From the NCBI GenBank assembly GCA_033032865.1, contig JAWHQI010000028.1, forward strand, positions 7,831,001-7,895,000: a stretch of DNA of 64,000 nt, in the 5' to 3' direction. This document shows, piece by piece, positions 22,463-32,688 of the stretch. Origin of the DNA: Dactylorhiza incarnata. Its lineage: Eukaryota > Streptophyta > Magnoliopsida > Asparagales > Orchidaceae. Under the pieces are notes generated by a model. The model was not told the origin of the DNA, did no database searches, and saw only the letters and a list, made by a program, of their open reading frames with translations. Numbering within the stretch: the first letter of the stretch is position 1; each line of letters begins with the position of its first letter. The translations under genes were made by a program, and so were the position numbers.

Positions 22463-22470
22463 TATTTATA
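22463..22470 (-). promoter_or_regulatory. TATA box of the copia LTR
   Basis: TATAAATA on the minus strand, downstream of the CGTCGA array in the direction of transcription. Confidence 0.6.
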
Positions 22471-22744
22471 GCTCTGTTTAAAAAGATATTGCTAAAGGAG
22501 AATAATCAATTAGCAGACAGAGAATTCGAAGAGATAAAAGTTTCCATAATCAATATTTCTGTAGTAGGAAAGAGATCTTTTTGCTTTCAAATAATATCCA
22601 TAATAAACTTAATCAAATAAGCCAAGAATCAAATAGAAGGAAAGACTGATTCAGAACGGCTATAAAAGAATAATATCATTCCATAAAAATCAGATCTACA
22701 GAAAGAAGGAAAGAGATCTGGCGTGTTTTTGAATTTCTTATAGA

Positions 22745-22985
22745 AATCGACGTGCGTCGATTACTATTCGACGTAAACGTTGATTTCATCCTGGCTGGAC
22801 GTCGAGAGGAGAATAAGGAAGGTGCGTCGACTATGGTGCGTCGACTTTATTAAATGCGTCGACTATAAGTCAGAGGTACGTCGACAAAGATTACGTCGAA
22901 TTCTTCTTAGAGTTACTTCGACTCATTCTGAGAGAAACGTCGACTACATTTCGACGTTGCGTCGAATACTATTCGACGCATATTT
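22745..22985. promoter_or_regulatory. CGTCGA/TCGACG motif array in U3
   Basis: More than ten copies in 240 bp, several as dyads such as GCGTCGAATACTATTCGACG at 22961-22979. The density and placement upstream of TATA suggest clustered factor-binding sites. Confidence 0.6.
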
Positions 22986-23066
22986 ACTTAGCCTAATTTT
23001 TTATTCTTAGAATTTATATTCTACTCAATTCTAGGGGTTAAGATAAATCATTTCCCCAACACATAT

Positions 23067-23715
23067 GAGTGTTGTTGTTAAGGTGAAGAATAGTAAGAAG
23101 TTTCAATTGTTTAGGACCCAAAGATTCTCACTGAGTGCACTTGGAAGACATCACAAAAGTTACCGTGAGTAATTGATCAACATTTTGCAATGCAAATAAG
23201 AGAAAGACCACCATTCATTTTTGCAGAGCATAACTAAAAGCGAAGTCCATTTGCAGTTTTTGTAAAGGTACAGAGAAGAAGGAAAAAAATCTTTGAACAC
23301 CGATTGAAAAACTCTACAAAATAAGCCAAAATATTGATATGGTTGTAATAAAAGTCTCGATTACCTACAACAACAAAAACTACTCGTTACCACTAAAAAT
23401 ACTGATTAAGCGTGAACAATAAATTTGCAAGATATTTTCTATCATGAGTGCGTCCAGTAAGGATGCACAAAATTGATGAAAATGAAAGTACACAATAATT
23501 TCATATTGATATATTGCATCTGATTTTATATGTGCATCATCTGATTTTATATTGCATCTGATTATTGTTGTGCAATGTATGAAGGATTCTACCTACAATT
23601 TTGAGCACTATAAGTAAGAAACATGGATGAAAGAGAGTGAGGGTATAGAGAAGTTGAGAAAGAGATAATGGGATGCAGTAAAGTATTACGTTGGACAATC
23701 CCTAGATGCGATCAC
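23067..23715 (-). other. intron-like sequence of a candidate host gene
   Basis: It starts, on the minus strand, with the donor GTGATC at 23715. The sequence is T-rich with scattered acceptor-like TTGTAG and TTGCAG sites. No second exon could be fixed. Confidence 0.25.
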
Positions 23716-23792
23716 CTGGAAGGACACCAGTAAGGAAGAAGAGACAATAAGAAGAGGCAGGCGTGGAGCACTTGTTTAGAGGAGTGCTCCAT
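23716..23792 (-). CDS. candidate first coding exon, signal-peptide-like
   Basis: ATG at 23792 is preceded by an A-rich context and a 5' region with a (CT)10-like tract (23971-23990), common in plant leaders. The 25 codons have a charged start and a hydrophobic core HACLFLLSLLP, resembling a secretory signal peptide. They end at a clear donor CCAG|GTGATC. Later exons may be the segments at 16919-17169, cut off by the copia element. Without further exons or transcripts the product cannot be named. Confidence 0.35.
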
Positions 23793-24081
23793 TTTTTTTG
23801 GGAAATTTAAGGGCGATAGATGGGAAGGGAAGCTGAGGGAATTGATTCATCATAGGCAATTGGGAATCGATTGTTAGCGAGTTTATTTTGGAAGATTCAC
23901 AAGTGGAAGGAGGAATTCAAGGGTTTGAATTTTCACCGAACTCTCTTGTCGAGCCTTGCTGGGCAGGAGTGAGAGAGAGAGAGAGAGAGGTGGCGATATC
24001 GCGGGATGAGCAGGAGAGGTGGAAAAATCGTGAGATTGAGGATGAAGTGTATGAGCATCCAGAGATTAGGTCTGGAGATTA
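23793..24081 (-). promoter_or_regulatory. possible 5' UTR and proximal promoter of the candidate host gene
   Basis: Minus strand is C/T-rich with a CT-dinucleotide run at 23971-23990. No clear TATA box before the foldback element at 24082. Confidence 0.25.
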
Positions 24082-24299
24082 GTTATTGAGCAGGAGATTG
24101 CAAGTGAGTAGGATAGTGAACGTGGATGTTGATCAGGCAGTTATTATGGATTTGATGGTGAAATGCATTACTCATGCAATATTTTTTCGTATAAAGAAAT
24201 ACTACATCCGTATGCATTTCACCATCCAATCCGTAAGAACTATCCGATCAATTTCCGCACTTAATATCCCGCATAGTTTTTAATCTCCTGCTAAATAAC
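24082..24299. mobile_element. foldback MITE-like element, 218 bp
   Basis: The two halves are imperfect inverted copies of about 100 bp: GTTATTGAGCAGGAGATT at the left end matches GTTATTTAGCAGGAGATT at the right end (inverted). GATGGTGAAATGCAT near the centre matches perfectly. No target duplication is clear, so the family cannot be assigned. Confidence 0.65.
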
Positions 24300-24401
24300 A
24301 TGAAAACCCATCCAACCCCAATCTCTCATTATTGTCACACTTCATCTCTCAATCCTACGATTTCGCAACCTCTCCAGCCCATCATCTCGCGGTATCCCCA
24401 C

Positions 24402-25353
24402 TGATGAGTCCAATATTTACCCTATTTTATGGACTCATCCGGGCTAGATTTCACTCATGTGCACTTCATTCTCAAACTATAATCGCTTGTACTTCACTTG
24501 TATTCACTTTCATGCTATGTGCACTATTTAGGCCCGTTTTGGTGTGCAATTGCGCTCCATGTCGTTGGGGGTAAGCACATGGTGCTCCCCAACCCTTTTC
24601 CTGTATTTGGATTGAGCAGGAGGAGTAATCCCAGCTGTGTGATTCCTGTGTTGATTGTTGTGCCGGTGGACGGTTCATCCAATTTTGCCCAGATTTCAAG
24701 TCTGCATGAATTGCATGGTCGTGCGTTTCCTTGATGCACGATTGCTCCGATCGTGCGCGGTCATCTGTTGTTCAAAATGGTGATCTGGATTTGCTCGTGC
24801 GTTTTGTTCATGCACGTTTGGTTTTGCCCGTGCGTGAGTAAAATCGCACGAGCTCCTCTGGTGAGCTGAAATTCTGGCTTTCGAAATTTTCCCGTGCATT
24901 TTTATGCACGGTCAGCTTCGACCGTGCATGAGTAAAACGCACGGCGCTCTTCTTTGTCTCCCTGGACTTTCTGCTTCATTATTAATGCACGGTCCATGCA
25001 CGGTCGTGCATTCGACCGTGTGTGACCATTTTTCTGATTGTTTACAATAAAAGCCGCACGATTCACCCTTTTTCGGAGAGACAGACCGAGCCTGCCATTT
25101 TCCACTCCATCTCCGCCATTTTTGTCACTCCGCCACCGCCCACTATAGGAGAAGCTCTGACCATCATTTTCCTGCAAATCCAACGCTAAAGCTTCCTCCT
25201 CGGCCTCCTCCATCATCCTCGAGCTCAAAAGCTCCATTCCAAGATCATTTCTTCTACATTCAAGGGTTCTCCGGCGAGAGCTAGCTTGAGCTATTTCACG
25301 AAAAAGACGGGTAACGTGGAGGAAGGTGACAGCTCCTCTGAAACCCCGGACGG
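24402..25353 (+). repeat. 5' LTR of the Athila-like element, first part
   Basis: Begins TGATGAGTCCAATATTTACC and ends GACGG at the insertion point. Homologous to 42850-43800. U3 contains inverted GTGCGTTT...ACGCAC words upstream of an AATAAAAGCC TATA-like site near 25045. Confidence 0.88.
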
Positions 25354-25985
25354 TGATGAGTCCCATTTATATACATATATTTGGACTCATCTGGGCTAGT
25401 TTTCACGCACTTGCACTTCATTTTTAGTTCATTAATGCTTATATTTCACTTGTTCACTCTTCTCACACTAAGTGCACTTTTAGGCCCGTTGTGGTGTGCA
25501 ATTGCATGCTTTGTTGTTGGGGGCAAGCACAATGTGCTCCCCATTCTTTTTCTGTGTTTTTCTAGTGCTGGAGGTTTTTTCCCAGCTGTTTTATCTTGTA
25601 CACAGGCGGTCAGATCATCCAGTTTTCCCCCAGAATTCATGATTGTGTGCAACGCATGGTCGTGCGTTTCCTTGACGCACGAACGGTTGCGGTCGTACGT
25701 TCTCATCTGGGCAGAAAATGGGAGATCTGAGTTTGGTCGTGCATTTTGACGCACGGGCGGAATTGCCCGTGCGTGAGCAAAATGCACGGTCGCCTGTTTC
25801 TTCCTGTTGTTTAACTTTTCTGAATTTACCCGTGCGTTTTGACGCATGGGCGGATTTTCCCGTGCGTGAGTAAATCGCACGGGCGGCGCAGCTTCGTCTT
25901 TACGCCAGTTTTTATCATTAATTATCACACGGTCCACACACGGTCGTCCATTCGACCGTGCGTGACCAATTTCTGACTATTTTTC

Positions 25986-25993
25986 TATATAAG
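25986..25993 (+). promoter_or_regulatory. TATA box of the gypsy solo LTR
   Basis: TATATAAG on +, downstream of the GTGCGT/ACGCAC dyad cluster (25660-25970). Confidence 0.55.
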
Positions 25994-26350
25994 CTGCAGA
26001 TTCCGCCCTAGAAGGATAGACCTTCTTTCCCGCGTCCTAGAGCTCCAGTTTTGCCCATTTCGCCGCTCCATCGCCGCCCACCATCTGGAGGTGCTCCGGA
26101 CATATTCTTCACGCCAATCTCGAGCCGGAGTATCCTCTCGCCTCCTCCATCATTCAGAAGCTTCCAAGCTCCATTTCAACGGATTTTGCACTATATCCTT
26201 GGATTTCTCCTGCAAGATTGTGGCTGAAGGCTATTGACGAAGAAGACGGGTCCATTGGGAGGTAGTGACAACCCTCTTCTACCCCGGACGACAGTTGAAG
26301 ACCGAGCCCAGACGAGGATTGACAACCCTAGATTCCGGCCGTGAATTTCC

Positions 26351-27514
26351 TATTGGATCGTGTGGCGCCTTAGAGGGGGGGTGAATAAGGGCCTTTTTAA
26401 TTTAAGATTTTTACTTAAGAATTTTTTAAAAACAAATTTTGCTTTTCTAAAAATCACTTATAAAAATTTTCAAACTATGAAATTTGTAAATTAATTCAAA
26501 CACATATTTCTAAGTTAAAGATTAATCAACCAAATTTGCAATTGAAGAAGAAGTCATAATTTTAATCATGAAAAGTCACAAACAATAAAAATGATCTTAA
26601 CAATGCTTAAGATCAAGGCACAAATATGAAAATGAACTTTTATAATTTGAGTTTACCAATCCTTCTCCCAAGGATCGGAAGGATATCACTTGTCTCTCCC
26701 TAGACCAAGGCCAAGCCTATCCTGTAGATCTTCTCAAGATCTAGACGTAGCACACAAGGCCACAATTTCCTACCAAGCCACGCAAGGACTTGGACGCTCC
26801 GCACAAGGAAGCAATTTTCCCCTAAGACACGCAAGGACTTAAACGTCACGCACAAGGAGACGATTTCCCTACCAATACAAAGTGAAATGTATATAAATGA
26901 AAATACAAAATGAAAAGAAGAACTCCCTAGAAATTCAAATTTCTGAAAGGAAGGTTGAAGCCTCGAGATGATCGTTGATGTAGAAGCATGTCCGATCTCA
27001 TCTTCAATCTCAAACCTTCTAAGCACAATTGGGAGTTGATGAGGTTCTGGAGCTCTCTGGTTCATATGCACTCAGGAAAGAACTTGGAATTCTCAAAGCT
27101 TGGTATGCACGAACAAAACAAACCACTTTATAGATTTTCACTGTCGCCTGGTCGACATCGCTGTCGGAATTCCGACAGCGTCAAACTGCCGTTCGTCGTG
27201 TTGTCGTGCGAGCTGTTGCGGTAACTTCTGGCCTGTCGCCTGGGCGACATCGCTGTCAGAATTCCGACAGCGCCAAACTGCTGCTCATCGTGCTGCCGTG
27301 CGGTCAGTTGCTGTAACTTCTGTCCTGTCGCCTAGGCGACAGTAGATGTCGGAAATTTCTGACATCGAAATTCTTCATACAGTCAAATTGAGCTCCAGCA
27401 GAATTGTGAACATCTCATACCTGTTACCTGCACACCATCAATAAAAGTCGAATCAAATACAAATGGGATTTTGTTATTATCAAATCGGAAGAGTGCGAAA
27501 CGCATGCTCCAACA
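26351..27514 (-). repeat. 3' LTR of the copia element
   Basis: Holds three dyad pairs: 27142-27178, 27234-27270 and 27326-27364. A minus-strand TATAAAG lies at 27126-27132, nine bases from the nearest dyad. Confidence 0.9.
27126..27132 (-). promoter_or_regulatory. TATA box next to a dyad pair, copia 3' LTR
   Basis: Minus strand order: CTGTCGGAATTCCGACAG, three bases, TGTCGACCAGGCGACA, nine bases, TATAAAG. The same order occurs in the other LTR (dyads 36845-36809). Confidence 0.65.
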
Positions 27515-27530
27515 ATCTCCCCCTTTTGAT
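27515..27530 (-). promoter_or_regulatory. polypurine tract of the copia element
   Basis: ATCAAAAGGGGGAGAT on the minus strand, abutting the 3' LTR. Confidence 0.8.
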
Positions 27531-28836
27531 AATAACAAATCCGTATAAAAAAGAAATCATGTCTATTTAGGTTGTTGTTTTTAACATATGGTGTGTGCAC
27601 AAAAATAACATGATATATTCCTCTTAAATGTAAGCTCCCCCTAGATGAATGCTCCCCCTAAATGAATGCTCCCCCTAAATGTTATAGTAAATTGAAATGA
27701 TGTATTGTTTAGGTGGAAGATTTAGGTGGAATTATTCTTTGATTTCTTGAATATACTTATAATTCTCCCCCTTTTGGTATTAGCAAAAGTTAATTTTAAA
27801 CGAATGAGTAGTTCTTAAGGGAAGAGATAGGATGTAGAAAATAAGGGTAAGCGGAAGCACTTGTGTTGAAAATGATTGAAAGCCTTGAAATAATAGTAAT
27901 ATGCCATAATATTGAATAAACTCATAAAGAGATGGGATATCCATATGAAGTAGTAGAATAAAAAATAACTTAAACATGATTAATGTCATTTTAAAGTATC
28001 ATAGATAGACACAATTGTGTATAGAAATTTGGAATCTTTTCGGTCCAATTCTCATGAGATGAAGATTTATATAACATAATGATGTGTACAAGTGTTGCTT
28101 TGATCAAACATATGAAATTATTTAAGTTACATGATCATTGGAATAGAAAACATAATATAAGCATATAAAAACAACTTTGACCTTGAAGATATAGCACAAT
28201 AAGAATAGAATACCATTTTTTTCTTTTGCACAAGACACTTTACAATTCTTTCCAAGGTGCTAAACCTCACAATGCTTATTAAGACTTATCAGGAGGGTAA
28301 GTAGTGCTTGGTGGAGTATCCTTGTTCTCAATTTAAATTTTTGTTGATCACATATTTTGTGATATCTTAACTTTGAGATATTTATATTTTTTATTTTTAA
28401 TTGACCAAGGATCTCCGAATTCACTTGAATCCAAAAGATGGTGTATATTTGGTTGTGCTAACAAATCAAGCTTGAAAGTAGTATTTATGAAGTGCTATTG
28501 TATTATGTTAAAGCAAATATGATTCATGTATATATTAAATAGAAAGACATATGTATGGATCAAAAGAAGTGAATGTGATAGCTCATTATTATATATAAAC
28601 AATTTCTCATACTTAGAGGCATGCGAAAACAATTTCCAATAGTCTAAACAACTTAGTAGAAGTGTCAATACGATGATAGAGTGGAACTGAAATCATATAA
28701 TCATGTAAATAGCCATTTTTAAAAAATAAAAAGCACATGGTTTGGCATCAATTTATGAGTTGTAGCATTAATAATGACATATAACTAGTGTAAAGCATCA
28801 TAGAGACCAAAATTGAAGATTAAGCAAATTTGGGAG
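27531..28836. other. AT-rich non-coding part of the copia internal region
   Basis: Contains several GCTCCCCCTA words (27640-27680) and two further CTCCCCCTTTTG-like tracts (27765-27776 among them), which look like extra copies of the polypurine tract. No ORF of note. Confidence 0.55.
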
Positions 28837-28891
28837 CTGTCGGAATTTTCCGACAGTCACTGTCGCCTGAGCGACAACTAAAAGTATAAAG
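28837..28891 (+). promoter_or_regulatory. LTR-like promoter module facing the antisense ORF
   Basis: On +: CTGTCGGAATTTTCCGACAG (28837-28856), four bases, TGTCGCCTGAGCGACA (28861-28876), eight bases, TATAAAG (28885-28891). Order and spacing nearly equal the LTR promoter on the other strand. A donor CTAAG|GTATGT at 28987/28988 and an acceptor AACTTAG at 29482 would remove a leader intron and place the cap-side exon close to ATG 29501. Expression is inferred from sequence only. Confidence 0.55.
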
Positions 28892-29410
28892 ACGGCTAAA
28901 AACTGAGTCAAACCCGATTGTATCTCATTTTCTGGACTGGAAGGCGAGAGGAAACTGTCGGAGTTCGGCGACAACCCTAGATCTAAGGTATGTTTGTTTT
29001 ATTTGTAAGTTTTTGACTCAAACTTTTTTTAGAGATTTGAAATTTTTTAAAGTAGAGAAGAAGAAAAATGTGTTTTTCATTTTACTTTTGATGAATGGTT
29101 TAGATCTTTGAATTTTTGTGTATAAGAGGTGTAGATCTAGTGTAAATCAAGTGGATCTTGTTGGATTTTGGTGAAATATGTTTGGATCTTGTGATTTTTG
29201 GGGTTGAAGATTTGTATTTTTTTCATGGTTTAATTTCAATAAAAAAACTGAAGATGTTACTTTTGAAGATGGTTGAAGAAGATGAATAGTAAATGATATG
29301 TGAGAAGGTGTAGTTTTGTTCAAGAAATTTTTTTTTAACAGAAATATAGCTTGATTTTGAGTAGATCTGGAAGTCTAGTTGAAAAATCTTATAAAAAGTT
29401 CACTGGATTA

Positions 29411-29450
29411 CTGTCGGAATTTTCCGACAGCCAATGTCGCCTGGGCGACA
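29411..29450 (+). repeat. second dyad pair, just before the antisense ORF
   Basis: CTGTCGGAATTTTCCGACAG at 29411-29430 and TGTCGCCTGGGCGACA at 29435-29450, 50 bases before the ATG. No TATA box follows. Confidence 0.85.
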
Positions 29451-29500
29451 TCGTCCCAGTGCACAAAACTTGTTTAACTTAGTTTTGTTATGTTTGCAAA

Positions 29501-30538
29501 ATGGCTTCCAGTTCTAAGGCTCAGAAAAGTACATCTGAAGATGCGCATAGTTCATACCAAGTATTTCCGGGAATTGAGAAGGCAATAATTGGAGTGTCAA
29601 AATATGTTGAATTTGACTCTCCTAAGGACGACCATATCTACATTCGTCTTGCTAATGCAGGTATATTGTCAGTAATTTCAGTAGATATGTTCTCATCTGT
29701 CTTGATCCAAGAGTTTTACAACCATTTGGAAGACCCAAAATACACTGAATTGGATGGGGGAGTGAGATCGAGAATCCAAGGTCAACAAGTGGAAATAACA
29801 CATGTTGATCTTAGAGATGAATTTGGTCATCTTATGAGTGATCATATGGCAAACATAGTAGAGAGCTATAGAAAGGACAGAGATTGGACTCTTGTAAATA
29901 TGAGTTTACCTGGAAGTCAAAAGAAGACCCTAATCACGGAAGTTTCTTCACTCACTCCTGATGCCTATTTAGTCCAAGAAATATTGAGAAACACAGTCAT
30001 GCTGAAAAGTAGTGATATAAGAAGTATCACAGCATAGTTGACGTTGTTTACATATTTTATTATAGAGGAGGAACCCTTTGATGTAGCCGACCTCATCCTT
30101 GTCCAGATTCGTTATGCTTTTAGATTAAAACATCCAAAATGGGTGAAGATTCATACTTTGCCAATGGGGGCTATAATTCAACATATTCTATATAAGAAGT
30201 ATGAATGGATAGGTCAAGATTCGTACTTAGATGATTGTGTTCCTGAAATATACTATACGGGTACCATGAAAGTTAAAAAATCTCATAAAAAGCCTCATCC
30301 TGGAATAGAGATTAGAGAGCCTATAATTCCTAGGGGAGGATCACTACGAGAGTCTATAGATGATCTTCGTGATTCATTTGAAGAACACAAGAAAGAAGTG
30401 AAGAAAGATCGCAGTAGAATGGAGAAGTTTATGAAATTTCTGGTGAAGGGACTGAAGTTAAAGCCTACTCCTGAAGAAGCGGCCGAATGGGAAGTCCCAG
30501 ATGAAGAACCGCCACGCCAATCGGTTAGGGGGACTTGA
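29501..30538 (+). CDS. antisense ORF of the copia element, one in-frame stop
   Basis: The frame runs from ATG 29501 to TGA 30538 with a single TAG at 30035-30037; either side it stays open for 178 and 166 codons. The N-terminal part includes LIQEFYNHLED (about residue 67), GVRSRIQGQQVEITHVDLRDEF (about 88) and LTPDAYLVQEIL (about 150). After the stop come VDVADLIL-like and MGAIIQHILYKKYEW, then a basic, charged region (RDSFEEHKKEVKKDRSRMEK) and an acidic/Pro tail. The layout recalls the 'putative plant transposon protein' group, as does the extra ORF at 17605-18863. Antisense ORFs between pol and the 3' LTR are known in some plant LTR elements. Role unknown; if transcribed it would oppose the element RNA. 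Confidence 0.65.
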
Positions 30539-30644
30539 CGTGGAAAGGCCGTAAGACGTGGATCTTCAGAAGACTGTCCAGAAAGCAGCGGGGCTGGATA
30601 TGATGATTCTGAGTAGTTTCCAGCATGTTGCTGCTTCTGACTGA

Positions 30645-30683
30645 TGTCAGAATTTTCCGACATTCACTGTCGCCTGGGCGACA
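30645..30683 (+). repeat. third internal dyad pair, after the antisense ORF
   Basis: TGTCAGAATTTTCCGACA (30645-30662) and TGTCGCCTGGGCGACA (30668-30683), about 110 bases after the stop codon. Confidence 0.85.
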
Positions 30684-30881
30684 GTGGACTTGCCCAGATT
30701 TCATTTTCTGTTAATGAACTTAATCTTATGTTGATTTCTAATGTTTTTCTGGAACAATTTGTATGTAATATTAATGATGTGAGAATTTTTGTTAAGTCAT
30801 TCAAATTTTAATGTTTTGAATTAAAATGATGTTTTTTCCATTGTTTTTTTTGTTAAACTTGATTTGTCATATTGGATATGC

Positions 30882-31381
30882 TTAGTTTGAAATATTTAGG
30901 ATTCCTAATTCAAGCCTTAGCATTGAAAGCCGGGAATCCGGCAATGGTTTTATGAATATATCTTCTAGTTGATTATCCGTTCCTATGAAGGAAATTTTAA
31001 TCTGATTATTTTTAATGTGGTCTCTTATAAAATGATGCCTAACATCAACATGTTTAGACCTAGAGTGATGAACCGGGTTGTAAGTTAAATCAATTGCACT
31101 TTTGTTATCGCACCATAACTCTATAGATTGTTGTTTAATGTTAAAGCCTTCTAAAGTTGTTTCATCCAAAGAGCTTGTGCACAACAACTACCAAGTGCGA
31201 TGTATTTGGCCTCGGTGGTTGAGAGGGCAACAGAATTCTGTTTTCTACTCGACCATGAAATGAGTGAAGGGCCTAAAAAGTGACAAGTGCCACTAGTGCT
31301 TTTCCTATCTAGTGAACAACCGACATAATCAGAATCAGAATTGCCAAAAAGAGTAAAATTATCGCTACGAGGATACCACAA
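30882..31381 (-). pseudogene. copia RNase H, frameshifted
   Basis: Two overlapping frames (31381-31151 and 31187-30882) together cover the domain. The first has SDSDYVGCSLDRKSTSG and STTEAKYIALGSC. The second has IELWCDNKSAIDL and RSKHVDVRHHFIRD, ending in a stop at 30882. The acidic residues typical of copia RNase H (first Asp, Glu of EAKY, Asp of CDN) are present. The enzyme removes the RNA strand during cDNA synthesis. A frame change near 31160 breaks it, and further breaks at 31390-31640 separate it from reverse transcriptase. Confidence 0.85.
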
Positions 31382-31642
31382 ACCAAGTTTAGATGTGCCA
31401 ATTAAATATCTAAAGATTCTTTTAACCGCTTTTAAATGTGATTCTTTGGGATCGGCTTGAAATCTAACATAAACAAACTGAAAACATAATATCCGGTCTA
31501 GAAACAGTCAAATATAAAAGTGAACCTATCATGCCTCTATATAAAGTTTGATCTATAGATATTCCATTTTCATCTTTTCCTAATTTTAAAGATACACTCA
31601 TAGGAGTATTTGCTTGTTTGAGATTTTCAAATCCAAATCGTT

Positions 31643-32356
31643 TTAAAACATCATGAATATATTTTGATTGGTTAATAAAAACCCCATCATTTTTTGAACA
31701 ATTTGAAATCCTAAGAAATATTTTAATTCTCCTACCATACTCATCTCAAATTCACTTTCCATCATTTTTACAACATAATTACACAACTCTTCATTAGTGG
31801 CTCCAAAAATAATATCATCAACATAAATTTGTAAAACAATTAAATCATCATTAACTTGCTTAATGAAGAGTGTACAATCAACACCTCCCATTTTAAAACC
31901 ATTTTGTAATAAATATATAGTCAATCTATCATACCATGCTCGTGGTGCTTGTTTTAAGCCATACAAATCTTTTAGCAATCTATATACGCGATTAGGAAAT
32001 TTTTTATTTATAAATCCTGGGGGTTGTTCAACATAAACTTCTTCTTTAATCAACCCGTTTAAAAATGCGGTTTTAATATCCATTTGCAATAATTTAAATC
32101 TTTTATGACTAGCAAATGCAACAAAAATTCTAACTGCTTCCAATCGTGCTACGGGTGCAAATGTTTCATCAAAATCGACCCCTTCAATTTGATTATATCC
32201 TTTTGCTACAAGCCTACCTTTGTTTCTAGTGACCCTAGAGTCACTATCTAATTTATTTTTGAAAACCCATTTGACTCCTACCACTGGATGATCACTAGGT
32301 CTATCAATAAGAATCCAAACTTTATTTCTTTCAAATTGGTTAAGTTCTTCATTCAT
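31643..32356 (-). pseudogene. copia reverse transcriptase, interrupted
   Basis: 237 codons open. Motifs in order: [37 protein letters not shown] (first catalytic Asp), [17 protein letters not shown] and [10 protein letters not shown] (catalytic pair). The upstream acidic spacer (poly-Asp from an ATC repeat at 32600-32625) is in another frame, and the downstream thumb breaks off near 31660. It makes cDNA from element RNA. The catalytic centre is intact while the polyprotein is not. Confidence 0.9.
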
Positions 32357-32599
32357 AGCTAGAAACCAAGATTCATCATTTAAAGCGGTGGCAACATCTT
32401 TTGGTTCTATATTTGAGACAAAACATAAATTTGAAAAACTTTCATGAAAACTAGAACGTGTACGTACCCCACTTGTTGGTTCTCCAAAAATAAATTCTTG
32501 CGGATGATCTTTTGAGAACCTTAGCTCGGTTGGAGGTACATATCCTTGTTCTTCTTCTTCTTCACCATCTTTTTCGTCTTCTTTCTCTACTTTTTCTTC

Positions 32600-32625
32600 A
32601 TCATCATCATCATCATCATCATCAT
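32600..32625. repeat. (ATC)n microsatellite in pol
   Basis: Encodes an Asp run on the minus strand between integrase and reverse transcriptase. Confidence 0.9.
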
Positions 32626-32688
32626 TTTTCCTCAGATTTTGTTCTACATCTTCTTCATTTTTCTCATTACCTACAACTTTAGTATTTT

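Larger units (their letters stand above)
17282..23061 (-). mobile_element. Ty1/copia-type element with gag, no pol and an extra ORF
   Basis: An exact TSD CATAT (17277-17281, 23062-23066) bounds the insertion. The right LTR is complete (21710-23061, TGAAAGTGCA...CCCCAACA). The left LTR is truncated on its inner side (17282-17715) and joins directly to coding sequence, without a purine tract. The primer-binding site on the minus strand is just inside the right LTR. Gene order leftward is gag, knuckle, charged region, second knuckle, then an extra ORF with its own spacer. Protease, integrase, reverse transcriptase and RNase H are not seen, so it is a deletion derivative that cannot move on its own. 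Confidence 0.85.
21710..23061 (-). repeat. 5' LTR of the copia element
   Basis: 1352 bp. Leftward order: a U3 array of CGTCGA/TCGACG motifs at 22985-22745, TATAAATA at 22470-22463, a transcribed leader, three tandem GAGTCTTTTGATAAGGAGAC-type units (22065-21965), then the GAATTCTCTAGAGGGG-like box near the end. Confidence 0.88.

Noticed and set aside
26700..27345. Frames in the copia LTR, repeated at 36391-37012
   Set aside because: Present in both LTRs and composed of promoter dyads and leader; no conserved protein.
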